A stretch of DNA of 64,000 bases from Geobacteraceae bacterium (GCA_009773645.1 WSYB01000003.1:181371-245370); one strand, 5' to 3'; positions 51,886 to 60,675 are shown, numbered from the stretch's first letter. Made by a program: numbers and translations. Notes: generated from the letters alone by a model not told the origin.

Positions 51886-53382
51886 ATGCCAAACGATTAT
51901 CTGATCCTGACAATCCTCGTCTTCATCCCCCTCACGGGGTGTCTCCTGCTCGTGCCGGTCTGGAGTCGGGTGGAATGGGCGCGGCGCATCGCCCTTGGCG
52001 CGGCGCTCTTGGACCTGGTGCTCGCCTGCTGGGTCTATGCAGCCGCCCCTGCCGTCATCGCAGGCGGCGGGACTCTACCCGGCTTTTTCCTCTGGGAGGA
52101 CCTCCCCTGGATCGAGCGCTTCGGCATCCGCTACACCCTCGGCATGGACGGCATTGCGCTTCCCATGGTGCTTCTGACCGCCTTCATCACCGTCATCGCC
52201 ATGCTCGTCTCATGGCGGGCGATCAAGGAACGGGTCACCTTTCACTACTTCCTCATCCTCGTCATGGAAACGGGAATCATGGGGGTCTTCCTCTCCCTCG
52301 ACCTCTTCCTCTTCTACCTCTTCTGGGAGGTGATGCTGATCCCCATGTTCTTTCTGATCGGGATCTGGGGGCACGGTCGGAGGATCTATTCGGCGGTGAA
52401 GTTCTTCCTCTTTACCCTGGCCGGCTCGCTCCTCATGCTCCTGGCGATCATCGGCCTCTACCTCATTCACGGAGACCAGTCGGGCGCCTATACCTTCGGC
52501 CTCCCCGCGCTCCTCCATACGCAGATCGCCTCCGGCGCCTCCCTCTGGCTCTTCGCGGCATTTCTCCTCGCCTTCGCCATCAAGGTGCCGATCTTTCCCG
52601 TTCATACCTGGCTACCCGACGCCCATACCGACGCTCCGACGGCCGGGAGCGTGATCCTGGCCGCACTCCTTCTCAAGACCGGCGCCTACGGTCTCATCCG
52701 TTTCGGTTACCCTCTCTTCCCGGAAGCTGCGCGGACCTTTACTCCCCTCCTTTACATCCTCGGAGTTATCGGCATCATCTACGGCTCGTGGGTCGCCTTT
52801 GCCCAGGCCGACATGAAGCGGCTCGTGGCCTATTCCAGCGTCGGGCACATGGGGTTCGTGGTGCTTGGGATCGCCGCCTGGACTCCGGTCGCCTTGTCCG
52901 GCGCGGTTATGCAGATGGTCAACCACGGGGTCACCACCGGGGCGCTGTTTGCCCTCGTCGGTATGCTCGACGAGCGGTCCGGGACGCGGTCAATCGCCGC
53001 TTTCGGCGGGCTCTGGGGGAAGGCGCCGGTTTACTCCTTCTTCTTCCTCCTCTTCTCCCTTGCTTCACTGGGCCTGCCGGGGCTCAACAACTTCGTGGGG
53101 GAATTCCTCGTTCTGGCCGGGGTCTTCCGGGTCTCCCCCATTGCCGCATGCTTTGCCTTCGTGGGGGTCGTGGTGACCCTCATCTACATGCTGCGGCTCG
53201 TGCAGGAGGTCCTCTTCGTCGGGGAGCGGACCCCGCTTCCGCTTGCGGACATCTCTTTCCGGGAAGGGATCGTCCTCGGGGTCATGGGGGTGACGGTGAT
53301 CATCCTGGGGGTCTATCCTGCGCCGTTTCTCGACCTCGTCAGTATGCCGGTGGCCCTGCTGACCGGCGGAGGCCTTCCTTGA
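51886..53382 (+). CDS. nuoM: NADH-quinone oxidoreductase subunit M
   Basis: 498 residues, about 14 helices. Signatures FWEVMLIPMFFLIGIWG and FPVHTWLPDAHTDAPTAGSV, with the key glutamate and lysines of the antiporter-like pump. Restores the nuo order after the RAYT/ORF6N block. Confidence 0.95.
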   Translation: MPNDYLILTILVFIPLTGCLLLVPVWSRVEWARRIALGAALLDLVLACWVYAAAPAVIAGGGTLPGFFLWEDLPWIERFGIRYTLGMDGIALPMVLLTAFITVIAMLVSWRAIKERVTFHYFLILVMETGIMGVFLSLDLFLFYLFWEVMLIPMFFLIGIWGHGRRIYSAVKFFLFTLAGSLLMLLAIIGLYLIHGDQSGAYTFGLPALLHTQIASGASLWLFAAFLLAFAIKVPIFPVHTWLPDAHTDAPTAGSVILAALLLKTGAYGLIRFGYPLFPEAARTFTPLLYILGVIGIIYGSWVAFAQADMKRLVAYSSVGHMGFVVLGIAAWTPVALSGAVMQMVNHGVTTGALFALVGMLDERSGTRSIAAFGGLWGKAPVYSFFFLLFSLASLGLPGLNNFVGEFLVLAGVFRVSPIAACFAFVGVVVTLIYMLRLVQEVLFVGERTPLPLADISFREGIVLGVMGVTVIILGVYPAPFLDLVSMPVALLTGGGLP

Positions 53383-53426
53383 ACCGGTTAAACTTCGGAT
53401 TAATTCGCCGGAAAAGCAAAGAGCTT

Positions 53427-53695
53427 TTAACCACGAATGTCACGAATGAACACGAATAGAACCAAACAAGAAGCTTTAATCCAAGAACTGCAATTAACCA
53501 CGAAGGACACGAAGAAACACAAAGAAAATCAAAAGGATTTACTTTGTTTGCTCCTCCCCCAAGTGGTGTGTCATATGAATCTTGCAAGATAATGAATTCC
53601 TTGGTGAAACTTCGTGTACTTCGTGGATAAATGCTTTTTCCAGGTTTATTGGTTTGAAGGTCTTAAAATATTCGTGTTATTCGTGTAATTAGTGG
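53427..53695 (+). repeat. Nested inverted repeats between nuoM and nuoN
   Basis: Outer pair: TTAACCACGAATGTCACGAA (53427) and ATTCGTGTTATTCGTG with GTGGC (53670-53695). Inner pair: TTAACCACGAAGGACACGAA (53494) and AACTTCGTGTACTTCGTGG (53608). Same nested design as the nuoF-nuoG gap but a different word. No gene in the 340-base gap. Confidence 0.75.
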
Positions 53696-53722
53696 CTGAG
53701 AGTTTGAGGTTTGGTAAATGTT

Positions 53723-55132
53723 ATGACAACAACCGACATATGGATAATAATGCCGCTCCTGATCCTTGCAGTCGGCGCGCTGCTGACGCTGCTCCTCGGC
53801 GCGCTCGTCCCGGACCGTTTCGGAACGACCGTTGGTATTGTCACCGTCCTTTGCGCAGCCTTCTGGGCCGTCCTTACCCCGCCAGCACCGGTTGCGCCGA
53901 CCCTCGGGGTGGCTTTCACCCCCTTTGCCCGGTTCTTCACGGTCCTCTTCTCCCTGACCGCCGCCGTCACCTTCCTCCTCTCCCGCGGCTACAACGAGCG
54001 GCAGGGGATCAGGGGGGAAGAATACCCGGCCACAGTCCTTTTCGCCGTCTTCGGCATGACGGCGCTCAGCATGTCGGTCAACCTCCTCACCTTCTTTCTC
54101 GGCCTGGAAGCCCTTACCTTCGCCTTCTATATCCTCGTTGCCATCGACAGGAACCGGCCTGAATCGGCCGAGGCGGGGCTCAAATACCTCCTCCTGGGGG
54201 CCATCGCCGCAGCATTCATCGCCTTCGGGATCGCCTTCATCTACGCGGAGGGCGGTACCCTCGACATCGCGGCGGCCATGAAATCGGCGCTCAGTGGAGG
54301 CCGCGGGAATCCGCTCGCCCTCGCGGGGTGGGGGTTCCTCCTGATCGGCATCGCCTTCAAGATATCCCTTGTCCCGGCGCACCTCTGGACACCGGATGTC
54401 TACCAGGGGGCACCAACGCCTGTAGTCGCCTTTCTCTCCACCGGCTCCAAGGGGGCGGCATTCGCCGCTCTCCTCCTCCTTTTGGGCGCCATGGACGGGA
54501 CCGGGCTCCTACGCACCCCCCTTTGGTGGCTCTCCCTCCTCTCCATGGCGGTGGGAAACCTGGCTGCCCTTCTCCAGACGAACCTGAAGAGGATGCTCGC
54601 CTATTCCTCGATCGCCCAGATGGGGTACGTGACCTTGGCGCTCCTGACCGGGAGCGGCAGGGGATATGAGGCGGTGGCGTTTTATGTGGTCGCCTACACC
54701 GCCATGAACCTTGCGGCCTTCGGCGCTGTCGCCTCCCTTACGGGGAAGGGGGGGATGGAAGAAGTGGAGGATTATCGGGGGATCGGCTACCAACGGCCGC
54801 TCGCGGGGGGGGTGCTGGCGCTTGCCATGTTCGCCCTGGCCGGGGTTCCGCCGACCGCCGGATTCATGGGCAAGTTCTACATCTTCTTTGCCGCCATCCG
54901 GGGAGGGGAGACCCCTCTGGCGGTGATCGGCATCCTGACCGCCGCGGTTTCGGTCTACTACTACCTGCGGGTGGTGGTCAACCTTTACATGCATCCGGCG
55001 GGAGCCCGGGCGGATGCACATGCAGCCTCACCATATGAGGTTGTGGCTCTCGGCGTGACGGCAGTCGCAATTCTTGTCCTGGGGGTCTATCCCGAGCCGC
55101 TGCTGAAGGTCATAGAAGAGATTCTCTCATAG
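53723..55132 (+). CDS. nuoN: NADH-quinone oxidoreductase subunit N
   Basis: 469 residues, about 14 helices. Signatures FFLGLEALTFAFYILVA, SLVPAHLWTPDVYQGAPTPV and KRMLAYSSIAQMGY. Last gene of the nuo locus; a palindromic GGGCAACC hairpin follows instead of a T-run terminator. Confidence 0.95.
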   Translation: MTTTDIWIIMPLLILAVGALLTLLLGALVPDRFGTTVGIVTVLCAAFWAVLTPPAPVAPTLGVAFTPFARFFTVLFSLTAAVTFLLSRGYNERQGIRGEEYPATVLFAVFGMTALSMSVNLLTFFLGLEALTFAFYILVAIDRNRPESAEAGLKYLLLGAIAAAFIAFGIAFIYAEGGTLDIAAAMKSALSGGRGNPLALAGWGFLLIGIAFKISLVPAHLWTPDVYQGAPTPVVAFLSTGSKGAAFAALLLLLGAMDGTGLLRTPLWWLSLLSMAVGNLAALLQTNLKRMLAYSSIAQMGYVTLALLTGSGRGYEAVAFYVVAYTAMNLAAFGAVASLTGKGGMEEVEDYRGIGYQRPLAGGVLALAMFALAGVPPTAGFMGKFYIFFAAIRGGETPLAVIGILTAAVSVYYYLRVVVNLYMHPAGARADAHAASPYEVVALGVTAVAILVLGVYPEPLLKVIEEILS

Positions 55133-55146
55133 GTGACCGCATCAAA

Positions 55147-55173
55147 AAGGGCAACCGTAAGGGTTGCCCCTAC
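55147..55173 (+). repeat. GGGCAACCGTAAGGGTTGCCC palindrome
   Basis: A near-perfect hairpin between convergent nuoN and the HTH gene; the HTH stop codon is its right end. It may also terminate transcription in both directions. Confidence 0.65.
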
Positions 55174-56090
55174 TTGACCACCACAAAATCCCTTTTCCCC
55201 GGGTCCCACCTGTACCCCTTCCCGCTCCAGATCGTCTCGATTGCTTTCCAGTCGAGCCCGAGCCCCTTCATCTCTTCGGTCAGGTAGTAGGCGGGCATGA
55301 TCTCGTTGTCGTCGATAACGCCGTCGCCGTTCTGATCGGCCCAGTGGACGCCGGCCACTTTTACGGTCCTGTCGCCGCCGATACTTTCCGTACGGGCAAT
55401 CCCCCCCACATGTACGACGGCCTTACCGGAAAAAGGTGCATCGGTTTTCAAGGGGGCAGGCGCTATTTGAACGGTGTAGGAGACGGTGACCGGTCCGGTC
55501 CCGCCCGAAATAAACCATTTTATCTCATCGGCCGATGCCTCCCCAGCCGCGGGGGAGGGGAAGGCGCTGACAAGCCGCCACCCCGAAGGCAACCGCTCCT
55601 TGACGATAAATCCCTTTGACCCCGATTCCTTCCGGCTCACCTCGATCCGGACGGGGATGATTTCGCCCGGCGCGCCGAAGTGGGGGAGCCGTCTTACTGC
55701 AACGGGGGAGGCGACCAGAAGCCATGAATAGATGGCCCAAGCCGTCACGGCAACGGCAAAGGTGCAGACCAGCAGGATCACCAGGCGGCGGCTCCCCTTC
55801 TTCTCCAGGGGAGGGGAAGGCTCTTCTGTCGTTTCGGCAAACCCTTCCTGCTGCAGAATCTCCGCCAGCTCTACTTCCAGGGCTGACGCAAGCTTTTCCG
55901 CATTGTCGCGCTTGATCGAGGGATAGCGGTTATTCTCCCATCTGGAGATGGTATCGGTCGTCACCCCGACGACGCTGGCCACATAGAGCTGGGTAAGCTT
56001 TTTCGCCTCCCTGATCTTTTTTGCCTTTGTCCCGTCCAGGGGAACGATGGGTGAAGGGGATTTATCGCCTGTTTCCGCAGGATTTTCCAT
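55170..56090 (-). CDS. RodZ-like HTH-TM protein with C-terminal EF-hand
   Basis: 306 residues. HTH of XRE type (about 20-75, KLTQLYVASVVGVTTDTISR), one membrane helix (about 103-125, LVILLVCTFAVAVTAW) and a beta-rich extracytoplasmic part. It ends in a calcium-binding EF-hand or dockerin-like loop DQNGDGVIDDNEIM. The HTH-TM-beta layout recalls RodZ, but the EF-hand is unusual. Leaderless promoter evidence is separate. It may relay a Ca2+ or envelope signal to DNA. Confidence 0.8.
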   Translation of the reverse strand: MENPAETGDKSPSPIVPLDGTKAKKIREAKKLTQLYVASVVGVTTDTISRWENNRYPSIKRDNAEKLASALEVELAEILQQEGFAETTEEPSPPLEKKGSRRLVILLVCTFAVAVTAWAIYSWLLVASPVAVRRLPHFGAPGEIIPVRIEVSRKESGSKGFIVKERLPSGWRLVSAFPSPAAGEASADEIKWFISGGTGPVTVSYTVQIAPAPLKTDAPFSGKAVVHVGGIARTESIGGDRTVKVAGVHWADQNGDGVIDDNEIMPAYYLTEEMKGLGLDWKAIETIWSGKGYRWDPGKRDFVVVK

Positions 56091-56096
56091 GAGGGC

Positions 56097-56125
56097 ATTA
56101 TAACAGGTTATCTATCTATTTTCAC
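56097..56125 (-). promoter_or_regulatory. Leaderless promoter of the HTH/EF-hand gene
   Basis: On the minus strand, TATAAT (6/6) at 56102-56097 and 6 bases to ATG 56090. The -35 GTGAAA lies 17 bases upstream of the -10. No Shine-Dalgarno. Confidence 0.5.
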
Positions 56126-56204
56126 ATATCTTTTCCGGGCTCTGCCAGGTAAGCCCCGACCCGACATCGGGTCGAATTGCTATAGATGTCGATAGCGATA
56201 GTCG

Positions 56205-56235
56205 TTAAAACGGATTATACAGTTACTATAGTAAC
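56205..56235 (+). promoter_or_regulatory. Promoter with palindromic operator upstream of cytochrome c7
   Basis: TTAAAA (56205-56210), 17 bases, TATAGT (56228-56233). The perfect 14-base palindrome GTTACTATAGTAAC (56222-56235) covers the -10 and would be a good repressor site. Confidence 0.45.
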
Positions 56236-56267
56236 AATATTTTTTTCAGGAACGAAAGGAGAACAGC

Positions 56268-56540
56268 ATGAAAAAGATCATTGCGGCGGCAGCACTCTCA
56301 CTCTTCTGCCTGGGAACGGCGCAGGCGGCTGACGACATCACCCTGCCGGCCAAAAACGGCAACGTGACCTTCACGCACAAGAAGCACCAGGAATCCCTGA
56401 AGGACTGCAAGGTCTGTCACGGCGAAGGGACACCGGGCAAGCTGACCCTCGACAAGGACTCTGCCCACAAACTCTGCAAAGGGTGCCATGAAACGAAGAA
56501 GGCAGGCCCTACCAGGTGCGGGGAATGCCACAAGAAGTAA
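56268..56540 (+). CDS. Triheme cytochrome c7, PpcA family (copy 1)
   Basis: 90 residues with a signal peptide (MKKIIAAAALSLFCLGTAQA). Heme sites CKVCH, CKGCH and CGECHKK, with distal histidines in FTHKKHQ. Members of this family shuttle electrons across the periplasm to outer-membrane conduits in metal-reducing Geobacter. Good GAAAGGAG site. Confidence 0.93.
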   Translation: MKKIIAAAALSLFCLGTAQAADDITLPAKNGNVTFTHKKHQESLKDCKVCHGEGTPGKLTLDKDSAHKLCKGCHETKKAGPTRCGECHKK

Positions 56541-56569
56541 TCCCGGTCCCTCAAGCATCGATTCCCATT

Positions 56570-56604
56570 GAGAAGGGGTGGAATTTCCACCCCTTTTCTC
56601 TTTC
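56570..56604 (+). terminator. Terminator after cytochrome c7 copy 1
   Basis: GAGAAGGGGTGGAA / TTCCACCCCTTTTCTC with trailing T-rich bases. Confidence 0.75.
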
Positions 56605-56709
56605 TGCACATCCCTCATACGGATGAATTCAGGCGGAACCCTTGCCAAAACGATAAATCCCGGTAATATTTATGACAAATCATTTTTTTCCGATGAAAGG
56701 AGCGTTACC

Positions 56710-56988
56710 ATGAGAAGAATAATAGCTATGACGGCACTGACCCTGTTCGTCACGGGGGTTGCACTGGCGGAAGAAACCATGGTCCTGCCGGGCAAGCAGG
56801 CTGGAGACGTGCCATTTACCCACCAGAAACACACCGAAGCGCTCAAAAGTTGCCAGCCCTGTCATTCGAGTGAGAGCGGCGGCAAGATCGAGGGGTTCGG
56901 GAAGGAATCCGCCCACAAGCTCTGCAAGGATTGCCACGTGCAGAAGGAGGCCGGACCCACCACGTGTAGCGGTTGCCATAAGAAGTAG
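56710..56988 (+). CDS. Triheme cytochrome c7, PpcA family (copy 2)
   Basis: 92 residues. Signal peptide MRRIIAMTALTLFVTGVALA; heme sites CQPCH, CKDCH, CSGCHKK; internal GKIEGFGKESAHKLC as in PpcA. Has its own ribosome site (AAAGGAGCG), and copy 1's terminator lies between the two. Confidence 0.92.
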   Translation: MRRIIAMTALTLFVTGVALAEETMVLPGKQAGDVPFTHQKHTEALKSCQPCHSSESGGKIEGFGKESAHKLCKDCHVQKEAGPTTCSGCHKK

Positions 56989-56990
56989 GC

Positions 56991-57103
56991 AGGAGGAGCG
57001 AGGAGCGAGGAGCGAGGAACTAGGAACGAGGTTAAACCGAATCTCGTTCCTAGTTCCTTGCGCCCAGTCCTCAGTCCTCAAACCTCGAACCTCGCTCCTT
57101 TTT
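56991..57103 (+). repeat. GAGCGAGGAGCGAGG inverted repeat
   Basis: AGGAGGAGCGAGGAGCGAGG ... GAACTAGGAACGAGG pairs with CTCGTTCCTAGTTCC ... CCTCGAACCTCGCTCC. It fills the gap before dinG. Related to 4789-4826. Confidence 0.7.
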
Positions 57104-57144
57104 TCCATTGCAGCAGGCGGGTAAAGATAGTATCTTCACTCTTA

Positions 57145-59682
57145 ATGAACCGTTTTATTTCGGAAAAGGCTCAGCTGCAGATGCGGGATGCGATTGCCGA
57201 GGTCGGCGGCAACGAGGTTTTCTTCCTGGGCCGCACCGACGAAGCAAAAAAGGTGATCGAGGCGGAACCACTGGCCCGCGGAAACCGGGACGCGGTCGCG
57301 GCCATAATGGTGGCGGCCTCGTTCGGCGATGTGGTGATCCACAACCATCCCACAGGCAACCTTACCCCTTCCCAGGCCGACCTGGAGATTGCCTCCGTTC
57401 TCGGCAACCAGGGGGTCGGCTTCTATATCATCGACAACCTGGTGGAGCGTTGCTATCAGGCAGTCACCCCGTTTGCACGGGTGGCGGTGGAACGCCTCTC
57501 CTACCCCGAAATCGAACGCTGGTACACCCCGGGCGGAGTTCTTGCCACCGGCCTCAAGGGGTATGAATACCGGGAGGAACAGACCCGCATGGCGTTTGCC
57601 GTTGCCGAGGCCTTCAATGAGGAGCGGGTGGCGGTCGTCGAGGCGGGAACCGGCACCGGAAAATCGCTTGCCTACCTCTTGCCCTCCGTACTCTGGGCGG
57701 TCAGAAACCGCGAACGGGTGGTCATTTCCACCAACACCATCAACCTTCAGGAACAGTTGACGAAAAAGGATATCCCTTTCCTCCGGAAGCATGGCGGGCT
57801 TGAGTTCCGGGCAGTGCTTGTGAAGGGACGCAACAATTACCTCTGCCTGCGCAAGCTGGAAACAGTCAAAAGCGAACCTTCCCTGTTCAAGGATGATGCG
57901 GCAGCGGAGCTACAGGTAATCATCGACTGGAGCCAGGCAACCGGCGCCGGGTGCCGCAGCGACCTTTCCTTTATCCCGCGCGATGAAACATGGGAAGAGG
58001 TCTGCTGTGAGGCCGACCAGTGCGGCAGGGTCAAGTGCCCCCATTATACGCGCTGTTTTTTCTATACGGCACGCAGGGAGGCATCCAGCGCCGATCTCCT
58101 GGTGGTCAATCACGCCCTGCTCATGGCGGATGTGGCCGTGCGGCAGGAGACCGGCTATTCGTCATCGGCCATTCTTCCACCTTTTGAGCGGCTTATCTTC
58201 GACGAGGGGCATCATCTGGAGGATGTGGCGACCGGCTATCTTTCCTCCCAAGTCTCCCGACAGGGGCTCCTTAAAATCCTCGGCAGGCTGCAGCACCCCC
58301 GCAAGTCGCAGCGTGGGCTTCTACCGCAGCTCTCTGCACAGCTTTCCCGCGAGATACCCGAAACCCACGACGACCTCTACATGGAGATTGCCGGTATTCT
58401 GGAGACCACCCTTATCCCGAAAAGGAGTGCCCTGGCCGATGCCGTTTCCCGCACCATGGATGCCATCGGCGTGGCGCTGTTAAGCTACCTGAAAAATAAC
58501 GGAGAGAGGGGAGGGGAGCAGAAGCTCCGTCTGACCCCCGCTGTTTACGCTACCTCCTTTTGGTCGGAGGTGGAAAAGAAGGTCCGGGAGCTGAACGGGG
58601 AGTTGATCGACTACGCCTCCGGGCTCAGGGGCTTTTTAAAGGCCTGCGGGCGACTGCCGGATAAGGTGCAGGAAAAGCTTGCCGGGAATCTGGTGGATAT
58701 GAAGGGGATAATGGGGAGAGTGGAAGGGGCCGTCGAAAATCTCCTCTTCTTCATCGCCGCCGATGAGGGGTTCTGCCGGTGGTTTGAGGTGAAAAAGGGG
58801 GGGAAGGGGATGTCGGTCAGGCTCTGTTCTTCCCCTTTGGAGGTAGCGGAGTCGATAAAGTCGGTTATCCTGGATAAATTCAAGACGGTTATCGTCACTT
58901 CAGCGACCCTGGCGGTGGGGGAGCGGTTTGACTATCTGGAGAAGAGGACCGGTATAGGTCTGCTGGAGAGATCGCGGGTGACGGAGCTTCTGCTGGCCTC
59001 TCCCTTTGATTACGAGCACCAGGCATTCGTCGGCATTCCCGCCGATATGCCTGAACCGACCTCTGCCGGCTTTGAAGCCTCTCTGCAGGAATGCCTGCTG
59101 CAGGGACTTGGCATCTCCCAGGGGAGGGCCTTTGTCCTCTTCACCTCATACGACCTGCTGGGGCGGGTATATAGCCGACTGGCGGAGCGACTTGAGCATC
59201 TCGGGCTGACTCCCATGCGGCAGGGGGAGATCAACCGTCACCTCCTCCTCTCCCGCTTCAAAAAGGAAAAAAACGCCGTACTGTTCGGGACCGATTCATT
59301 CTGGGAGGGGGTTGACGTCCAGGGTCGGGCGCTGGAACTGGTGGTGATCACGCGCTTGCCGTTCAGGGTTCCCACGGAACCGATACTTGCGGCGCGGGCC
59401 GAGCACATCGCAGCGACCGGCGGTGACCCGTTCATGGAATACACCGTCCCTCAGGCGGTGATCAAATTCAAGCAGGGGTTCGGCAGGCTTATACGAAGCA
59501 GGGATGACCGGGGCGCGGTGTTGATTCTGGACAGCCGGGTGCTTTCAAAAAATTACGGCAGGTTTTTTCTCAATTCCCTGCCTGACGCCAGGGTCGTTCA
59601 GGGGAGAGGAAGCGAGGTGTTTGAAGGGATGGCGGACTTTTTCAGCCTTTTGCCCTTATCCCCCGTTTCGCAGCAAAGTTGA
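57145..59682 (+). CDS. dinG: JAMM (MPN)-DinG helicase fusion
   Basis: 845 residues. Residues 1-~130 are a RadC-like JAMM metalloprotease domain with every zinc-site residue present: E24, H66, H68, S76 and D79 (HNHP ... S-x2-D). Residues ~140-845 are a DinG/XPD-type 5'-3' helicase: EYREEQ Q-motif, Walker A AGTGTGKS (167-174), iron-sulfur cysteines (NYLCLRK, CCEADQCGRVKC, RCFF), DEGHHLED and the C-terminal QGFGRLIRS. It could process DNA-bound proteins or ubiquitin-like tags while unwinding. The ATG at 57145 gives the shortest complete JAMM domain. Confidence 0.88.
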   Translation: MNRFISEKAQLQMRDAIAEVGGNEVFFLGRTDEAKKVIEAEPLARGNRDAVAAIMVAASFGDVVIHNHPTGNLTPSQADLEIASVLGNQGVGFYIIDNLVERCYQAVTPFARVAVERLSYPEIERWYTPGGVLATGLKGYEYREEQTRMAFAVAEAFNEERVAVVEAGTGTGKSLAYLLPSVLWAVRNRERVVISTNTINLQEQLTKKDIPFLRKHGGLEFRAVLVKGRNNYLCLRKLETVKSEPSLFKDDAAAELQVIIDWSQATGAGCRSDLSFIPRDETWEEVCCEADQCGRVKCPHYTRCFFYTARREASSADLLVVNHALLMADVAVRQETGYSSSAILPPFERLIFDEGHHLEDVATGYLSSQVSRQGLLKILGRLQHPRKSQRGLLPQLSAQLSREIPETHDDLYMEIAGILETTLIPKRSALADAVSRTMDAIGVALLSYLKNNGERGGEQKLRLTPAVYATSFWSEVEKKVRELNGELIDYASGLRGFLKACGRLPDKVQEKLAGNLVDMKGIMGRVEGAVENLLFFIAADEGFCRWFEVKKGGKGMSVRLCSSPLEVAESIKSVILDKFKTVIVTSATLAVGERFDYLEKRTGIGLLERSRVTELLLASPFDYEHQAFVGIPADMPEPTSAGFEASLQECLLQGLGISQGRAFVLFTSYDLLGRVYSRLAERLEHLGLTPMRQGEINRHLLLSRFKKEKNAVLFGTDSFWEGVDVQGRALELVVITRLPFRVPTEPILAARAEHIAATGGDPFMEYTVPQAVIKFKQGFGRLIRSRDDRGAVLILDSRVLSKNYGRFFLNSLPDARVVQGRGSEVFEGMADFFSLLPLSPVSQQS

Positions 59683-60109
59683 AGCATTGAAAGTAGGTGA
59701 GGATGGTCAGGATAAAGGTAAAAAAGGTGGTGCTCATGACAAAGGTGGCAGCCGGCGACCTGGCAATAAAGGTGAGGAAAAAAATGAAGATCGCCGCCTT
59801 GATGAAATCGCCGTAGAGCCTTTTTCTGCGCTGCTCTTTCATTTCATCCGGGGAAAGGTTTATTTTGCAGGCGGCTATTTCCTGTTCCGCCTCGCGGGCG
59901 GCAAATTTGTTCAGCGGATAAAAAATCATCAACTGGATGACCAGGGTCGCCACTATGCTGTTGATAAATATCCGGGGTGTTCCCTTGGCCTGAAACTGGC
60001 CCTGAAAATTGAGTGCCATGAAAACGAGAAGCGCCACAAGGAATATCTGCACAACAACATAGATAACAATCTGTCTGCGCAGCCGCTTAAAATCAAAACC
60101 GTTTGCCAT
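59642..60109 (-). CDS. Four-helix membrane protein of unknown function
   Basis: 155 residues with four hydrophobic segments (IVIYVVVQIFLVALLVFMAL, SIVATLVIQLMIFYPL, AAIFIFFLTFIA, FFTFILTILTYF) and a basic cytoplasmic loop. It overlaps the 3' end of dinG by 41 bases in the opposite orientation. GGAG site before the ATG. No family recognised. Confidence 0.75.
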   Translation of the reverse strand: MANGFDFKRLRRQIVIYVVVQIFLVALLVFMALNFQGQFQAKGTPRIFINSIVATLVIQLMIFYPLNKFAAREAEQEIAACKINLSPDEMKEQRRKRLYGDFIKAAIFIFFLTFIARSPAATFVMSTTFFTFILTILTYFQCFNFAAKRGIRAKG

Positions 60110-60285
60110 CTTTTCTCCAGGTTCCGCAAGGCGTTATTCCGGCATCAACCGTGCCATACCATACCAAATGAAATGGCGTTTTACAAGCAAAGAAACGGTA
60201 TGTAAAACGTTGAGTCGTTGAACATTCGTAACCATTCGCGAAAATTTAGTGACACGTCACCGGGCTTGGTTCGGTATGTCGGCAC

Positions 60286-60313
60286 AAAAAAGGCCCCATT
60301 CGGGGCCTTTTTT
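60286..60313. terminator. Terminator between convergent units
   Basis: AAAAAAGGCCCC-ATTC-GGGGCCTTTTTT, a perfect stem with A and T tracts on both sides; serves the cytochrome c7 gene on the minus strand. Confidence 0.9.
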
Positions 60314-60330
60314 ATCGAGAAGCGTTATCG

Positions 60331-60606
60331 CTACTTTTTGTGGCACTCACCACACTTGGTCGGACCGGCTTTCTTTGTTTCGTGGCAGCCTTTGCAAAGC
60401 TTATGGGCAGGATCTTTGCCGAGGGTCAGCTTGGCAGGGGTCCCTTCGCCGTGGCAAACTTTGCAGTCGCCGGCAGCGCTGTGGGCTTTGTGATTGAAAG
60501 TTACGTTACCGTTTTTGGCCTTCATGGTGACGGAGTCGGGTGCGCCGGCGAACGCAGCGGAAGCGGCGAAAGCGACTATCAATGCAGCAGCCAGTAACTT
60601 CTTCAT
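60331..60606 (-). CDS. Triheme cytochrome c7, PpcA family (copy 3)
   Basis: 91 residues. Signal peptide MKKLLAAALIVAFAASAAFA; heme sites CKVCH, CKGCH, CGECHKK; the VTMKAKNGNVTFNHKAH segment is the PpcA signature. The ATG at 60606 has AGGAGG. Most similar of the three to PpcA by eye. Confidence 0.94.
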   Translation of the reverse strand: MKKLLAAALIVAFAASAAFAGAPDSVTMKAKNGNVTFNHKAHSAAGDCKVCHGEGTPAKLTLGKDPAHKLCKGCHETKKAGPTKCGECHKK

Positions 60607-60646
60607 AGATCTACCTCCTGATAAAATAATGATTAAATACGGGCTT

Positions 60647-60675
60647 AATTTAATTTCATAAGCCGGCATTGTCAA
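60647..60675 (-). promoter_or_regulatory. Promoter of cytochrome c7 copy 3
   Basis: On the minus strand, TTGACA (60675-60670), a 17-base spacer, TAAATT (60652-60647); about 35 bases of leader with a strong ribosome site. Confidence 0.6.

Noticed and set aside
51870..53459. 529-residue plus-strand frame overlapping nuoM
   Set aside because: Out of frame with NuoM, very rich in R, P, H and S, no family.
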